From: Actinomycetospora lutea
Lineage (GTDB): Bacteria > Actinomycetota > Actinomycetes > Mycobacteriales > Pseudonocardiaceae
NCBI RefSeq assembly: GCF_028737205.1
Contig: NZ_JAQZAL010000034.1
Location: forward strand, 1 to 63,100
Direction: 5' to 3'
Length of the DNA: 63,100 nt
Under the pieces are notes generated by a model. That model had not been told where the DNA came from. It was given only the letters and a program-made list of their open reading frames with translations, and did no database searches. Position numbers and translations under genes: made by a program. This document shows, in pieces, positions 28,849 to 37,519 of this stretch; position 1 is the stretch's first letter, and each line of letters starts with the position of its first letter.

Positions 28849-30624
28849 CTACGTGATGCCGTGGGCCTGCAGCCACATCTCCAGCAGTGCGACCTGCCAC
28901 AGGGCGTTGGCGCCGAGGTTGGTGCGCCCCGAGTTGGGGTTGTCGAGCATCTGCGCGACGGCGTCGGCCCGGAAGAGCCCGCGGGAGGTGGCAGCGGGGT
29001 CGGTGAGGGCGCCCCGCACGCGCTCGAGGACCGGCCCGGAGAGCTGGCGGATCGCCGGGACCGGGAAGTAGCCCTTCTTCCGGTCGATGATCTCGTCGGG
29101 CAGCACCCCGCGGGCCGCGGCCTTGAGCACGCCCTTGCCGCCGTCGGCGAGCTTGTACTCGGGCGGGCAGGCGCCCATCGTCTCGACGAACTCGTGGTCG
29201 AGGAACGGCACGCGCGCCTCGAGGCCCCACGCCATCGTCATGTTGTCGACGCGCTTCACGGGGTCGTCGACGAGCATGATCGTGGTGTCGAGGCGCAGTG
29301 CCGCGTCCACGGCCGAGTCGGCGCCGGGCCGGCCGAAGTGCTTCGCGACGAACGCCCGGCTGACGTCGTCGTCCACGAGCGCCTCGGGCGTGAGGAGCTG
29401 GGCGACCTCGCTGTGCGGGCGGTCGAAGAACGCCTTCTCGTACGCGTCGAGCGCGCCGTCGCGCGGCACCCCGGCCAGCGGCGGGTACCAGTCGTAGCCG
29501 CCGAGGATCTCGTCGGCGCCCTGGCCGGACTGCACCACCTTGATCGACCTCGAGACCTCGCGCGAGAGCAGGTAGAAGGCGACGACGTCGTGGCTGACCA
29601 TGGGCTCGGCCATCGCCGCGACCGCGCCCGCGAGCGCGTCGTCCGTCTCGTGCTTGGCGACCTTGAACCGCGTGTGGTCGGTGCCGTAGGTCTTCGCGAC
29701 CAGGTCGGAGTAGTCGAACTCGTCGCCGGTCTCGCCCGCCTCGGCCTCGAACCCGATCGAGAACGTCTTGAGGTCGGACTGCCCCATCTCGGCGAGCAGG
29801 GCCACGACGATCGACGAGTCGATGCCGCCGGAGAGCAGCACGCCGACGGGGACGTCGGCGACCATCCGGCGCTCGACGGCGGTGCGCAGCGACGCCAGCG
29901 CGGTCTGCGCCCACTCCTTCTGAGACTTCTCGCCGTTCCGCGTGAACGTCGGCTGCCAGTAGAGCCAGTCGTCGGTGCCGCCGTCGGGGGAGACCGTGCG
30001 GATCGTGGCCGGCGGCAGCTTGCGGACGCCCTGCAGGATCGTGCGCGGCGCGGGGACCACCGAGTGGAAGCTCATGTAGTGGTGCAGGGCCACGCGGTCG
30101 ACGTCGGTGTTGAGCCCGCCGCCCGCGAGCAGCGCGGGCAGCGAGGACGCGAAGCGCAGCGCGCCGGGGACCTGCGCGACGTAGAGCGGCTTGATCCCCA
30201 GGCGGTCGCGACCGAGGACGAGCTCACCGGTGCGGCGGTCGGCCACGGCGAACGCGAACATGCCCTTGAAGCGCTCGACGCAGGCCTTGCCCCAGCGGTG
30301 GAAGGCCTTGAGCAGCACCTCGGTGTCCGAGGTGGAGAAGAACCGGTAGCCCTGGGCGTGCAGCTCCTCGCGGAGCTCCTTGTAGTTGTAGATGATCCCG
30401 TTGAAGACGGCGGTCAGGCCGAGGTCGCTGTCGACCATCGGCTGGGCGCCCGCCTCGGACAGGTCGATGATCTTGAGCCGCTGGTGGGCGAGGGCCAGCG
30501 GCCCGTGCCCCACGACGCCCCAGCCGTCGGGCCCGCGGGGCTCGAGGACCTGGGCCATGTCCAGCACCGTCGCGACCTCGGCCGCGCGGCCGTCGAATCG
30601 GAACTCACCGGCGATGCCGCACAC
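28849..30624 (-). CDS. Asparagine synthase-like glutamine amidotransferase (AsnO type)
   Basis: This 591-residue enzyme transfers ammonia from glutamine to an ATP-activated carboxylate. Cys2 (MCGIAGEF) is the class II glutaminase nucleophile; FNGIIYNYKELREEL and SDTEVLLKAFHRWG complete that domain. The synthetase half has the PP-loop LLSGGIDSSIV and GQGADEILGGYDWY. It may be a plain asparagine synthetase, but its place between a peptide-forming ligase and a peptidase fits the AsnO type that amidates a dipeptide osmolyte. GTG 30624 has GAGGAGG upstream. Confidence 0.85.
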   Translation of the reverse strand: MCGIAGEFRFDGRAAEVATVLDMAQVLEPRGPDGWGVVGHGPLALAHQRLKIIDLSEAGAQPMVDSDLGLTAVFNGIIYNYKELREELHAQGYRFFSTSDTEVLLKAFHRWGKACVERFKGMFAFAVADRRTGELVLGRDRLGIKPLYVAQVPGALRFASSLPALLAGGGLNTDVDRVALHHYMSFHSVVPAPRTILQGVRKLPPATIRTVSPDGGTDDWLYWQPTFTRNGEKSQKEWAQTALASLRTAVERRMVADVPVGVLLSGGIDSSIVVALLAEMGQSDLKTFSIGFEAEAGETGDEFDYSDLVAKTYGTDHTRFKVAKHETDDALAGAVAAMAEPMVSHDVVAFYLLSREVSRSIKVVQSGQGADEILGGYDWYPPLAGVPRDGALDAYEKAFFDRPHSEVAQLLTPEALVDDDVSRAFVAKHFGRPGADSAVDAALRLDTTIMLVDDPVKRVDNMTMAWGLEARVPFLDHEFVETMGACPPEYKLADGGKGVLKAAARGVLPDEIIDRKKGYFPVPAIRQLSGPVLERVRGALTDPAATSRGLFRADAVAQMLDNPNSGRTNLGANALWQVALLEMWLQAHGIT

Positions 30625-30645
30625 GTGTGGCCTCCTCGGTCGTGA

Positions 30646-33207
30646 TCAGCGCAGGATCCAGGTGTCCTTCGAGCCCCCGCCCCGCGAGGAGTTGACCACG
30701 AGGGAGTCGGCGGGCGCGACACGGGTGAGCGGCGTCGGCAGCACCGTCGGGGTCGGTGCGAGGACCACGAACGCCCGCAGGTCGACCACTCTCGGCTCGA
30801 GCGCCGTGCCGGTGAACGTCGGGTGCGTGGAGATCCGGATCGTCTCCTGCGCGACGAAGCTCGCGGGGTCCGCGCGCACCGCGGCGGCCGCCGCCTCGAG
30901 CTCCGCGGCGTCCGCGTGGGGGCCGACGACGATGCCCTGCCCGCCGTAGCCGTCGACGGGCTTGAGCACCAGCTCGTCGAGGTGGGCCAGGACGTGGTCG
31001 CGCTGGTCGGGATCGGCGCACGACCAGGTCGGGACGGCCGCGAGGGTCGCCTTCTCGCCCAGGTAGTACTCGGTGAGCGCCGAGACGTAGGGGTAGACGC
31101 CCTTGTCGTCGACGAGGCCGTTGCCCGGCGCGTTGGCGAGCGTCAGGCGGCCCGTGCGCACGGCCTCCTGCACGGGTCCGCCGAGCGGGACGCCGGACGC
31201 GTCGGTGGCGGCGAAGAGGACCTCCTCGTCGATGCGCCGGTAGAGGACGTCGACGGGCCGCCCGGTCGCGGCGATCGTGATCATCCCGGCAGCCGCGCGG
31301 AGCTCGCCGGGCGTGAGCAGCGGCACGCGCATCTCCTCGGCGAGCATGCGGTGCTCGAAGTGGGCCGCGTCGCTCGGTCCTTCGGTGACGACGGCGAGCA
31401 CCGGGTTCTCGCCGGCCGCGGGCGGGGCGCACGCGAGCAGCGCCTCGCGCAGCATCGCCGGGCCCTCGTCGGCGTCGAGCACCCCGTCCGGGGCCTGGAG
31501 CTCGGGCAGGACGCTGCGCACCACGCGGCGGTCGGCCATCGCGAAGCCGATGCCCGAGGGGATGCGCAGGTTGTCCTCGAGGACCTTCCACTCGCCCTCG
31601 GCGTCGCAGACGAGGTCGAGCCCGCTGACCAGGGCCCGCACCGATCCGGGGTGCAGGTTCATCGCGGCCTCGTGCGGGCGGGGGATCCAGCGCAGCGCGG
31701 ACTCGGGCAGGACGCCGTCGTGCAGGCACGCGCGCTCGCCGTGGAGGTCCTGCAGCAGGGCCTCGCAGGTCCGGGCGCGCTGGACGAGCCCCTCGGACAG
31801 GGTCGCCCACTCGCCGGGCCGGATCAGGCGCGGGACGAGGTCGAGGGGGAAGAGCCGCTCGGCGTCGTCCTCCTGGGGGAAGAACATGGCGCGGGCGCGC
31901 TGCTCCGCGTCACGGCTCTTCTCGTGGACGAGCAGCCCGGACGGCCCGATCCGCTCAAGTGTCGAGACCAGCCACGAGTACGCCGGACGCACCGTGCCGT
32001 CCTCCGCGACGGCCTCGTCGTACCCGCGCGGCGCGTAGCCGGCGAGCAGCACCGGGGCGACGGTCGTGCCGACCGGGGCGTCGACGGGGGAGTCCGGGGC
32101 GCCGCGGGTCTCGGCGACGAGCATGTCGACGACGGCCTCGAGCCCGCCGCTGCGGTTGGCGCGCTGGCGCTGGCGGGCCGCCGAGCTGCCGCGGGCGAGC
32201 GCCTCGAGCGCCAGTTCCTCGACGACCGCGCGGTCACCGGCCTCGTCGAGGTCGTCGGCGAGGTGCTCGAGCATGAGGCGCACCGCCCTCGACGGCGGCA
32301 CGAGCTCGCGGCCCGGCACGTCGACGAGGTCGCCCTCGAGGCCCGAGCGCGCGGCCCGCCAGCTCGCCGCGCGCAGCAGCTCGGGGCGGTAGCGGGGTGT
32401 GGGGCGCCCGTCGACGTGGGCGCGGACCCCGTGACGCACCAGCGCCCGCGCCAGGCCCGCGATGAGCACGACGCCGTCGACGCTCGGGCCGGCGTCGCAG
32501 ATGCGGACCTCGACCGTGTCCTGGTGCGCCGAGGGCCGCATGTCGAAATAGACCATGCCCGGGTCGGACATCGTCCCGGAGGCGAGCAGGTCGCCGATGA
32601 GCGCGTCGTACTCGGCGGCGTCGCGCAGGGGCGCCGGGGGGCCGGCGGTGGGCCAGCGGTGCCAGGCGAGCGTGCGGCTGCTGGCGTAGCCGGTGTCCTC
32701 GCTCTTCCAGAACGGCGAGCTGGCCGAGAGCGCGAGCAGCACCGGCAGCCACGGCCCGCTGTGCTGCATCACGGCGATCGCCGCGTCGCGGTCGGGGACG
32801 TCGACGTGCACCTGGGTGCCGCAGATCTGCTGCTCGAACGCCAGCATCTGGTACTCGTCGCGCATCCGCTCGTAGCGCGGCGAGGGCGTGATCTGCTGCG
32901 ACGACCCGTCGATCAGGGGCACGCTGCCGGCGCCGACCACGCCCAGGCCCCGCGCGTCGGCGATGTGGGCGAGCATCCCGCGCAGGCGCACCAGGTCGGT
33001 GCGCAGGTCGGAGAGGTCCGCCGTGGGCCGCGAGTTCGTCTCGATGATCGAGGGCTTGAGCTCGGCGGCGAACGCCTCGCCGTCGAGCGACTGCAGCTCG
33101 TCGAGGAGCTCGGGCACCCGCGGCACGGCGGACCGTGTCTCGAGGTCGACGAGGTGGAACTCCTCCTCCACCCCCAGGACGACGTCGCGGGCGGGCGTCA
33201 GTGACAT
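30646..33207 (-). CDS. Fused YbdK-type carboxylate-amine ligase and circularly permuted ATP-grasp protein
   Basis: This 853-residue protein carries two ligases in one chain. Residues 1 to about 370 form a GCS2/YbdK glutamate-cysteine ligase-like domain (GVEEEFHLVD, ELKPSIIETNSRP, CGTQVHVDVPD, TVEVRICDAG). Residues about 390-853 form a circularly permuted type 2 ATP-grasp domain (NLHPGSVRALVSGLDLV, VLEDNLRIPSGIGF, RRIDEEVLF, GNGLVDDKGVYPY, LVLKPVDGYGGQGIVVGP). Each would join a carboxylate to an amine at the cost of ATP, so together they could build a tripeptide-like product. ATG 33207 lies 7 nt after TACCTT, which marks a leaderless start and the operon promoter. Confidence 0.88.
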   Translation of the reverse strand: MSLTPARDVVLGVEEEFHLVDLETRSAVPRVPELLDELQSLDGEAFAAELKPSIIETNSRPTADLSDLRTDLVRLRGMLAHIADARGLGVVGAGSVPLIDGSSQQITPSPRYERMRDEYQMLAFEQQICGTQVHVDVPDRDAAIAVMQHSGPWLPVLLALSASSPFWKSEDTGYASSRTLAWHRWPTAGPPAPLRDAAEYDALIGDLLASGTMSDPGMVYFDMRPSAHQDTVEVRICDAGPSVDGVVLIAGLARALVRHGVRAHVDGRPTPRYRPELLRAASWRAARSGLEGDLVDVPGRELVPPSRAVRLMLEHLADDLDEAGDRAVVEELALEALARGSSAARQRQRANRSGGLEAVVDMLVAETRGAPDSPVDAPVGTTVAPVLLAGYAPRGYDEAVAEDGTVRPAYSWLVSTLERIGPSGLLVHEKSRDAEQRARAMFFPQEDDAERLFPLDLVPRLIRPGEWATLSEGLVQRARTCEALLQDLHGERACLHDGVLPESALRWIPRPHEAAMNLHPGSVRALVSGLDLVCDAEGEWKVLEDNLRIPSGIGFAMADRRVVRSVLPELQAPDGVLDADEGPAMLREALLACAPPAAGENPVLAVVTEGPSDAAHFEHRMLAEEMRVPLLTPGELRAAAGMITIAATGRPVDVLYRRIDEEVLFAATDASGVPLGGPVQEAVRTGRLTLANAPGNGLVDDKGVYPYVSALTEYYLGEKATLAAVPTWSCADPDQRDHVLAHLDELVLKPVDGYGGQGIVVGPHADAAELEAAAAAVRADPASFVAQETIRISTHPTFTGTALEPRVVDLRAFVVLAPTPTVLPTPLTRVAPADSLVVNSSRGGGSKDTWILR

Positions 33208-33214
33208 GGGCGTC

Positions 33215-33235
33215 AAGGTAGGGGTGACGTGTCAC
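33215..33235 (-). promoter_or_regulatory. Promoter of the ligase-amidotransferase-peptidase operon
   Basis: On the minus strand TACCTT (33220-33215) stands 7 nt before the ATG. Directly upstream lies GTGAC-N2-GTCAC (33224-33235), a short palindrome that overlaps the spacer between -35 and -10 and could be a repressor site. Confidence 0.4.
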
Positions 33236-33339
33236 AGCAGTGTTTCTCAGGTCCTGATCGTGGGCCTCGTCGCGTCGTGCCGCCCACCTCATCGATGGTC
33301 GGGCACTCGCTGCACTTCGTCTCCTGAGAGACTTCGCGG

Positions 33340-33810
33340 GTGCGCGTCTTCGTCGGATCGGACCACGCAGGGTTCGAGCTCAAGGCCCATCTGCTGCGCG
33401 AGCTGGCCAAGGCCGGCCACGACGTCGTCGACGTCGGCCCCGCCGAGCTCGACCCGAACGACGACTACCCGCCGTTCTGCGTCCAGACCGGTCTGCGGAC
33501 CGTGTCGGCGCAGGGCAGCCTCGGCATCGTGATCGGCGGCTCGGGCAACGGCGAGCAGATCGCGGCCAACAAGGTCCCGGGCTGCCGGGCGGCGCTCGCG
33601 TGGAGCGTCGAGACCGCGCAGCTCGCGCGCAAGCACAACAACGCGCAGGTCGTCGCCGTCGGCGCGCGGATGCACACCGCCGAGCAGGCCACCGAGATCG
33701 TCAACGCCTTCCTCGCGACCGCGTTCGAGGGCGGGCGCCACCAGCGCCGCATCGACATGCTCACCGACTACGAGCAGACCGGGGTGCCCCCGGCGCTGCC
33801 CGAGGAGTGA
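33340..33810 (+). CDS. rpiB: Ribose-5-phosphate isomerase B
   Basis: This 156-residue cytosolic enzyme interconverts ribose 5-phosphate and ribulose 5-phosphate in the pentose phosphate pathway. It has the LacAB/RpiB fold with SDHAGFELK, VVDVGP, the phosphate loop VIGGSGNGEQIAANK and ALAWSVETAQLARKHNNAQVVAVGAR. The Cys used as base in E. coli RpiB is absent and the Glu of GNGEQ (E72) takes its place, as in M. tuberculosis RpiB. GTG 33340 is the only suitable start. nei follows on the same strand about 210 nt later. Confidence 0.95.
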   Translation: MRVFVGSDHAGFELKAHLLRELAKAGHDVVDVGPAELDPNDDYPPFCVQTGLRTVSAQGSLGIVIGGSGNGEQIAANKVPGCRAALAWSVETAQLARKHNNAQVVAVGARMHTAEQATEIVNAFLATAFEGGRHQRRIDMLTDYEQTGVPPALPEE

Positions 33811-33817
33811 CGTCCGC

Positions 33818-33900
33818 TCAGCGGTCGTCGGGATTCGGGTAGTCGAAGCGGCCCCCGCGTCCCACTCCGAGCGCTGCTGCAGGCTGTAAAGGACGTTCAT
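33818..33900 (-). pseudogene. Small ORF with a frame break at a C5/G5 run
   Basis: Minus-strand reading gives MNVLYSLQQRSEWDAG, preceded by an in-frame NEDDVKHCA. Adding one G to the five-G run (C5 at 33852-33856 on the + strand) continues it as GRFDYPNPDDR and a stop at 33818. Both halves look like coding sequence, while the unshifted frame runs on into a low-quality tail. This may be a conserved small protein interrupted by a one-base error or a true lesion. Its start could lie upstream of 33900. Function is unknown. Confidence 0.45.
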
Positions 33901-34022
33901 GGCGCAGTGCTTGACGTCGTCCTCGTTGCCCGTCCGATCGGACTGCTCCTGCGGGCGCGCCGTCCAGCGGCGAAGGGCCCGGACCGGGGACTGGGCGGCC
34001 GCCGGGCGGGGTAGGCAGGCGC

Positions 34023-34838
34023 GTGCCCGAAGGCCACACGATTCGCCGCCTCGTGCGGACCCACACCCGGCGGTTCGTGGGCCACGAGGTGGCCGTGTCG
34101 TCCCCGCAGGGCCGGTTCGCGCGGGACGCCGAGCTGGTCGACGGCCGGGTGCTGCAGCGTGCCGACGCCCACGGCAAGCACCTCTTCCACGTCTACGCCG
34201 ACGACCTCGTCGTGCACGTCCACCTGGGGCTGTACGGCAAGTTCTCGATGCACACCGGGGACGTGACGCCGCCGCGCGGCCAGGTCCGGATGCGCATGGT
34301 CGGGCCGAGCCACTGGGCCGACCTGCGGGGGCCGATCGCCTGCGAGGTGCTCACCGAGGGCGAGGTCGACGGGCTGCGCTCCCGGCTCGGTGCCGACCCG
34401 CTGCGCCGCGACACCGACCCCGAGGGCGCCTGGGCCCGCATCTCGCGCTCCCGCGCGCCCCTGGCCACGTTGCTCATGGACCAGTCGGTGATCGCCGGGG
34501 TCGGCAACGTCTACCGCGCCGAGGTCCTCTTCCGGCACGGGATCGACCCGCTGCTGCCCGGCCGCGAGCTCGGGCGGGAGCGGTGGGAGGCGGTGTGGGC
34601 CGACCTCGTCGACCTGCTCGCCGACGGCGTGCGTCGCGGGGCGATCGACACCGTGCGGCACGAGCACCGGTCCTGTGATCACGAGCACGGCCAGCCGCAC
34701 CGACGCAGCTGTGGCCGCGAGGTGTACGTGTACCGCCGGACGGGCCAGCCGTGCCGCGTCTGCAGCACGGAGATCAGCGAACGGACGCACGCGAGCCGGA
34801 ACCTGTTCTGGTGCGCCCGATGCCAGTCCGCGACCTGA
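34023..34838 (+). CDS. nei: Fpg/Nei family DNA glycosylase (Nei1-like)
   Basis: This 271-residue base-excision repair enzyme removes oxidised bases and nicks the abasic site. Pro2 of PEGHTIRR is the Schiff-base nucleophile, with Glu3. The H2TH region includes LLMDQSVIAGVGNVYRAEVL and a C-terminal zinc finger is formed by CRVC and WCARC. PEGHT instead of PEGP, and HGKHLFHVYADDLVVHVHLG, match actinobacterial Nei1 (Rv2464c) as remembered. An inserted His/Arg-rich stretch (RHEHRSCDHEHGQPHRRSCG) lies just before the finger. GTG 34023 keeps Pro at position 2. Confidence 0.93.
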   Translation: MPEGHTIRRLVRTHTRRFVGHEVAVSSPQGRFARDAELVDGRVLQRADAHGKHLFHVYADDLVVHVHLGLYGKFSMHTGDVTPPRGQVRMRMVGPSHWADLRGPIACEVLTEGEVDGLRSRLGADPLRRDTDPEGAWARISRSRAPLATLLMDQSVIAGVGNVYRAEVLFRHGIDPLLPGRELGRERWEAVWADLVDLLADGVRRGAIDTVRHEHRSCDHEHGQPHRRSCGREVYVYRRTGQPCRVCSTEISERTHASRNLFWCARCQSAT

Positions 34839-34978
34839 CCGTTACGTTTCGCCCCCCGCCGCCGATGCGTCACCCGAGGGGATGACGCGTGGCCTGTCCC
34901 GAACGGGCGAAACGGTCACGTACCGTCCCCCGGCGAGTCCGTTCTGTCCGGGTCGTTCGGCCCGGCGAGGAGGTGTGC

Positions 34979-36187
34979 GTGGCGCGGGAGACGGAGCGGA
35001 GCGGAGCTCGACCCATCGGTCGGGAGACGGGGCAGCGTTCTCGGTGGCAGCTGACCACCCGCTCACGGTTCGCGCTCGTCCTCGGGCTCGCCGGTCTCGC
35101 GGTCGCGGGGGTGCAGGTCGCGATGCTCAGCGACCCCCCGACCGTCATCCAGATCGTCGTGGTGGCCTTCTGGGGCCTCGTCGGCTTCGGTTACCTGCTC
35201 TCCGCCGCGGCCACGCGCCTGCGCGAACGCCGGCGGCCCGCGCCCGTCCCCGTCGCGGCCGCACCCGTCGAGGAGATCGTCCCGGTGCCGGTCCGCCCGG
35301 CCCGTCCCCGGCCGCGGGGGGCGTCGGCGGCCGGCAGGACGGACGGCGCGGACGGCACGGCCGGCACCGCGGCAGCCGGCGCCGCCCGGACCGAGGTGGT
35401 GCCGGCGTCGGCGCGCCCCGCCCGCGACCGGCACGATGCGCAGGACCGCGAGCCCGCGCGGCCTGCGGACGGTGCCCCTCGCACCGAGGTCGAGCGGCCC
35501 GCGGCGGCGCCGACCGAGGTCGTGCGGCCGGCGCCGGTGCGCCCGGGACCGGCGCGCCCGGGACCGGCGCGCCCGGAGCCCGCGCGGACCACGGCCGTGC
35601 GGCCCCCGGCGCCCGCGCGCCCGGTCGCCGCGCCCACCGCTGCCACCACCGCGGCCGCCCCCGTCGCGACGTCGCGTGTGGCGATCCCGGCCCGGCGCCC
35701 CGAGCGCCCGGCGCCCGCCGGCGCGCCCGACCCGACCACCGTCGCGCTCCGGCGCGCCTCGGCGACGACGGCGACGAGCGCGGCGACCCGCACCGAGTCG
35801 CGGCCGGCCACGGCGATGCCGACCGGGGCCGGTTCCTCGCTGTCCTTCGGCGCCGGGCCGGACGCCGACCCCGCGCCGCGGATCGCCCGGCCCGACCCGC
35901 TCGACCCGTCCACGCCCCTGCCGGTGCTCGCGGAGCTCCCGCTCGACGCCGCACCGGCGCCCCGGACGCCCTCGCCGATCTCCGGGCCGCTGGCGACAGC
36001 CGGTGCCCGGGCGTCCGGGGACGCGCCGCGGTCCACCGGTCGCCGGCACGCCGCGCAGGACGCCGACGCCCCGGCGCCGCGCCGTCCCCGGCACCGCGCG
36101 GACGTCGAGGACCCGGTCGCGGCCCGGCGCGGCACCCCCGGACCGAGCTCCGGGCGGCACGCGAGCGTCGGCCCCGCCGCTCGGTAG
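34979..36187 (+). CDS. Membrane protein with Ala/Pro/Arg-rich cytoplasmic tail
   Basis: This 402-residue protein is of unknown function. After about 30 charged residues come two predicted transmembrane helices (FALVLGLAGLAVAGVQVAML and IQIVVVAFWGLVGFGYLLSA). The remaining 320 residues are low-complexity Ala/Pro/Arg/Thr sequence with short repeats such as RPGPARPGPARPEPAR, probably disordered. GTG 34979 has GAGGAGG 5 nt upstream and was preferred to earlier in-frame codons. It may be a cell-envelope or divisome-linked protein; nothing specific supports this. Confidence 0.65.
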   Translation: MARETERSGARPIGRETGQRSRWQLTTRSRFALVLGLAGLAVAGVQVAMLSDPPTVIQIVVVAFWGLVGFGYLLSAAATRLRERRRPAPVPVAAAPVEEIVPVPVRPARPRPRGASAAGRTDGADGTAGTAAAGAARTEVVPASARPARDRHDAQDREPARPADGAPRTEVERPAAAPTEVVRPAPVRPGPARPGPARPEPARTTAVRPPAPARPVAAPTAATTAAAPVATSRVAIPARRPERPAPAGAPDPTTVALRRASATTATSAATRTESRPATAMPTGAGSSLSFGAGPDADPAPRIARPDPLDPSTPLPVLAELPLDAAPAPRTPSPISGPLATAGARASGDAPRSTGRRHAAQDADAPAPRRPRHRADVEDPVAARRGTPGPSSGRHASVGPAAR

Positions 36188-36227
36188 CCTCGAGGGTGTC
36201 CGATCCGTCCCGTCCGTGAGGAACGTG

Positions 36228-36374
36228 ATGACCGAGCCCGCCGAGCGCACCGACCCGACCGAGGGCGCCTCCGAGCCGGGAGTGACCACGCACCGGCCCT
36301 GGATCCGCATCGTCACCCTGATCGTCCTGGCGGTGTTCGTCATCGCGACCCTGGTGAGCGCCCTGGCCCTCTAG
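36228..36374 (+). CDS. Small single-span membrane protein
   Basis: This 48-residue protein has an acidic N-terminus (MTEPAERTDPTEGASEPG) and one C-terminal transmembrane helix (RIVTLIVLAVFVIATLVSAL) ending at the last residue, the layout of a tail-anchored protein. GAGG lies 5 nt before ATG 36228. It follows the two-span membrane protein by 40 nt and precedes the MmcQ/YjbR gene by 13 nt, so it is probably cotranscribed. Function is unknown. Confidence 0.6.
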   Translation: MTEPAERTDPTEGASEPGVTTHRPWIRIVTLIVLAVFVIATLVSALAL

Positions 36375-36387
36375 GCAGGATGCCGGG

Positions 36388-36762
36388 GTGCACCCGGACG
36401 AGCTGGTCGAGCGCCTGCGCCAGGTGTGCCTCGCGCTCCCCGAGACCACCGAGAAGATCAGCCACGGGTCGCCGTCGTGGTTCGTGCGCAGGATGTTCGT
36501 GAGCTACGTCGGCCACCACCACGGCGACGAGCACCTGGCCATCTGGGCGGCCGCGCCCGAGGGGGCGCAGGAGGAGATGGTCACCGCCGACCCCGAGCGG
36601 TTCTTCGTCCCGCCCTACGTGGGGCACCGCGGCTGGCTGGGGCTGCGGCTCGACGTCGAGCCCGCGGGGCCCGACTGGGACGAGGTCCGCGAGGTGGTCA
36701 CCGACGCCTACCGCCACATCGCGCCGAAGCGGCTCGCGGCGCGACTCGGCCCGGGCCCTTGA
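36388..36762 (+). CDS. MmcQ/YjbR family DNA-binding-like protein
   Basis: This 124-residue protein belongs to the MmcQ/YjbR family, a small double-wing fold of unclear function. The pattern LPETTEKISHGSPSWFVRRM, HLAIWAAAPEGAQEEMV, RFFVPPYVGHRGWLGLRLD and WDEVREVVTDAYRHIAPKRL covers the full domain. GTG 36388 begins the usual N-terminus HPDELVERLRQVCLALPE. It lies in a row of short same-strand genes. Confidence 0.85.
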   Translation: MHPDELVERLRQVCLALPETTEKISHGSPSWFVRRMFVSYVGHHHGDEHLAIWAAAPEGAQEEMVTADPERFFVPPYVGHRGWLGLRLDVEPAGPDWDEVREVVTDAYRHIAPKRLAARLGPGP

Positions 36763-36796
36763 CCTCGACGATGCTCGAGGTTCCACCCTGGTCGCC

Positions 36797-37513
36797 ATGA
36801 GCACCGACCTGCCGGCCCTGCCCGACGACTTCGCGCGGGTGCTGGCCGTGGCCGCCCACCCCGACGACCTCGAGTACGGCACGGCCGCCGCCGTCGCCGC
36901 CTGGACGGCCTCCGGGCGCGAGGTGGCCTACGTCCTCGTCACCCGCGGCGAGGCCGGGATCGCCGACATGCCGCCCGAGCAGGCGGCCGCCGTGCGCGAG
37001 GAGGAGGAGCGGCGCAGCGCCGCGGCGGTCGGCGTCCACGACGTGCGCTTCCTCGGGCACCGCGACGGCGTGGTCGTCGAGGGGATCGACCTGCGCCGCG
37101 ACCTCGCCCGCGAGATCCGCCGCGCCCGCCCGGAGATGGTGGTCGTCAACAGCCACCACGAGACCTTCGGACCCGGGGCGTGGAACAGCGCCGACCACCG
37201 GGCGGTCGGCCGCGCGACCATCGACGCCGTGAGCGACGCCGGCAACCGGTGGATCTTCCCGGAACTCGTCGACGAGGGCTTCGAGCCGTGGGGCGGCGTG
37301 AAGCGCGTCGCGGTGGCGGCCTCGACGCAGCCGACGCACGAGATGGACGTGAGCGGCCACCAGGAGGCCGCGATCGCCTCGCTGTCCGAGCACGCCGCCT
37401 ACCTCGCCGCGCTCGACCCGCGCCCGGTCGCCGAGCAGGCCCGCGAGGTCGTGCTCATGACCACCGGCGGCGAGGACGGCCGGGCGCGGGTGTCGTTCGA
37501 GGTCTTCGGCTGA
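36797..37513 (+). CDS. PIG-L/LmbE family deacetylase
   Basis: This 238-residue zinc enzyme removes N-acetyl groups from glycan-like or thiol conjugates. The metal site is H21-P-D-D24 (AAHPDDLEYG) with H134 in NSADHRAVGR, and VTRGEAG follows the family pattern. In actinobacteria this family includes MshB and Mca of mycothiol metabolism, but the sequence is closer to the general PIG-L group with bacillithiol-like length, so no specific substrate is assigned. ATG 36797 is clear. It converges on the SGNH hydrolase gene with a 6-bp gap. Confidence 0.88.
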   Translation: MSTDLPALPDDFARVLAVAAHPDDLEYGTAAAVAAWTASGREVAYVLVTRGEAGIADMPPEQAAAVREEEERRSAAAVGVHDVRFLGHRDGVVVEGIDLRRDLAREIRRARPEMVVVNSHHETFGPGAWNSADHRAVGRATIDAVSDAGNRWIFPELVDEGFEPWGGVKRVAVAASTQPTHEMDVSGHQEAAIASLSEHAAYLAALDPRPVAEQAREVVLMTTGGEDGRARVSFEVFG

Positions 37514-37519
37514 CGGGCG

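Noticed and set aside
35540..35590. Tandem GCGCCCGGGACCG-type repeat
   Set aside because: It encodes the RPGPARPGPAR low-complexity part of a membrane protein and is explained by coding.
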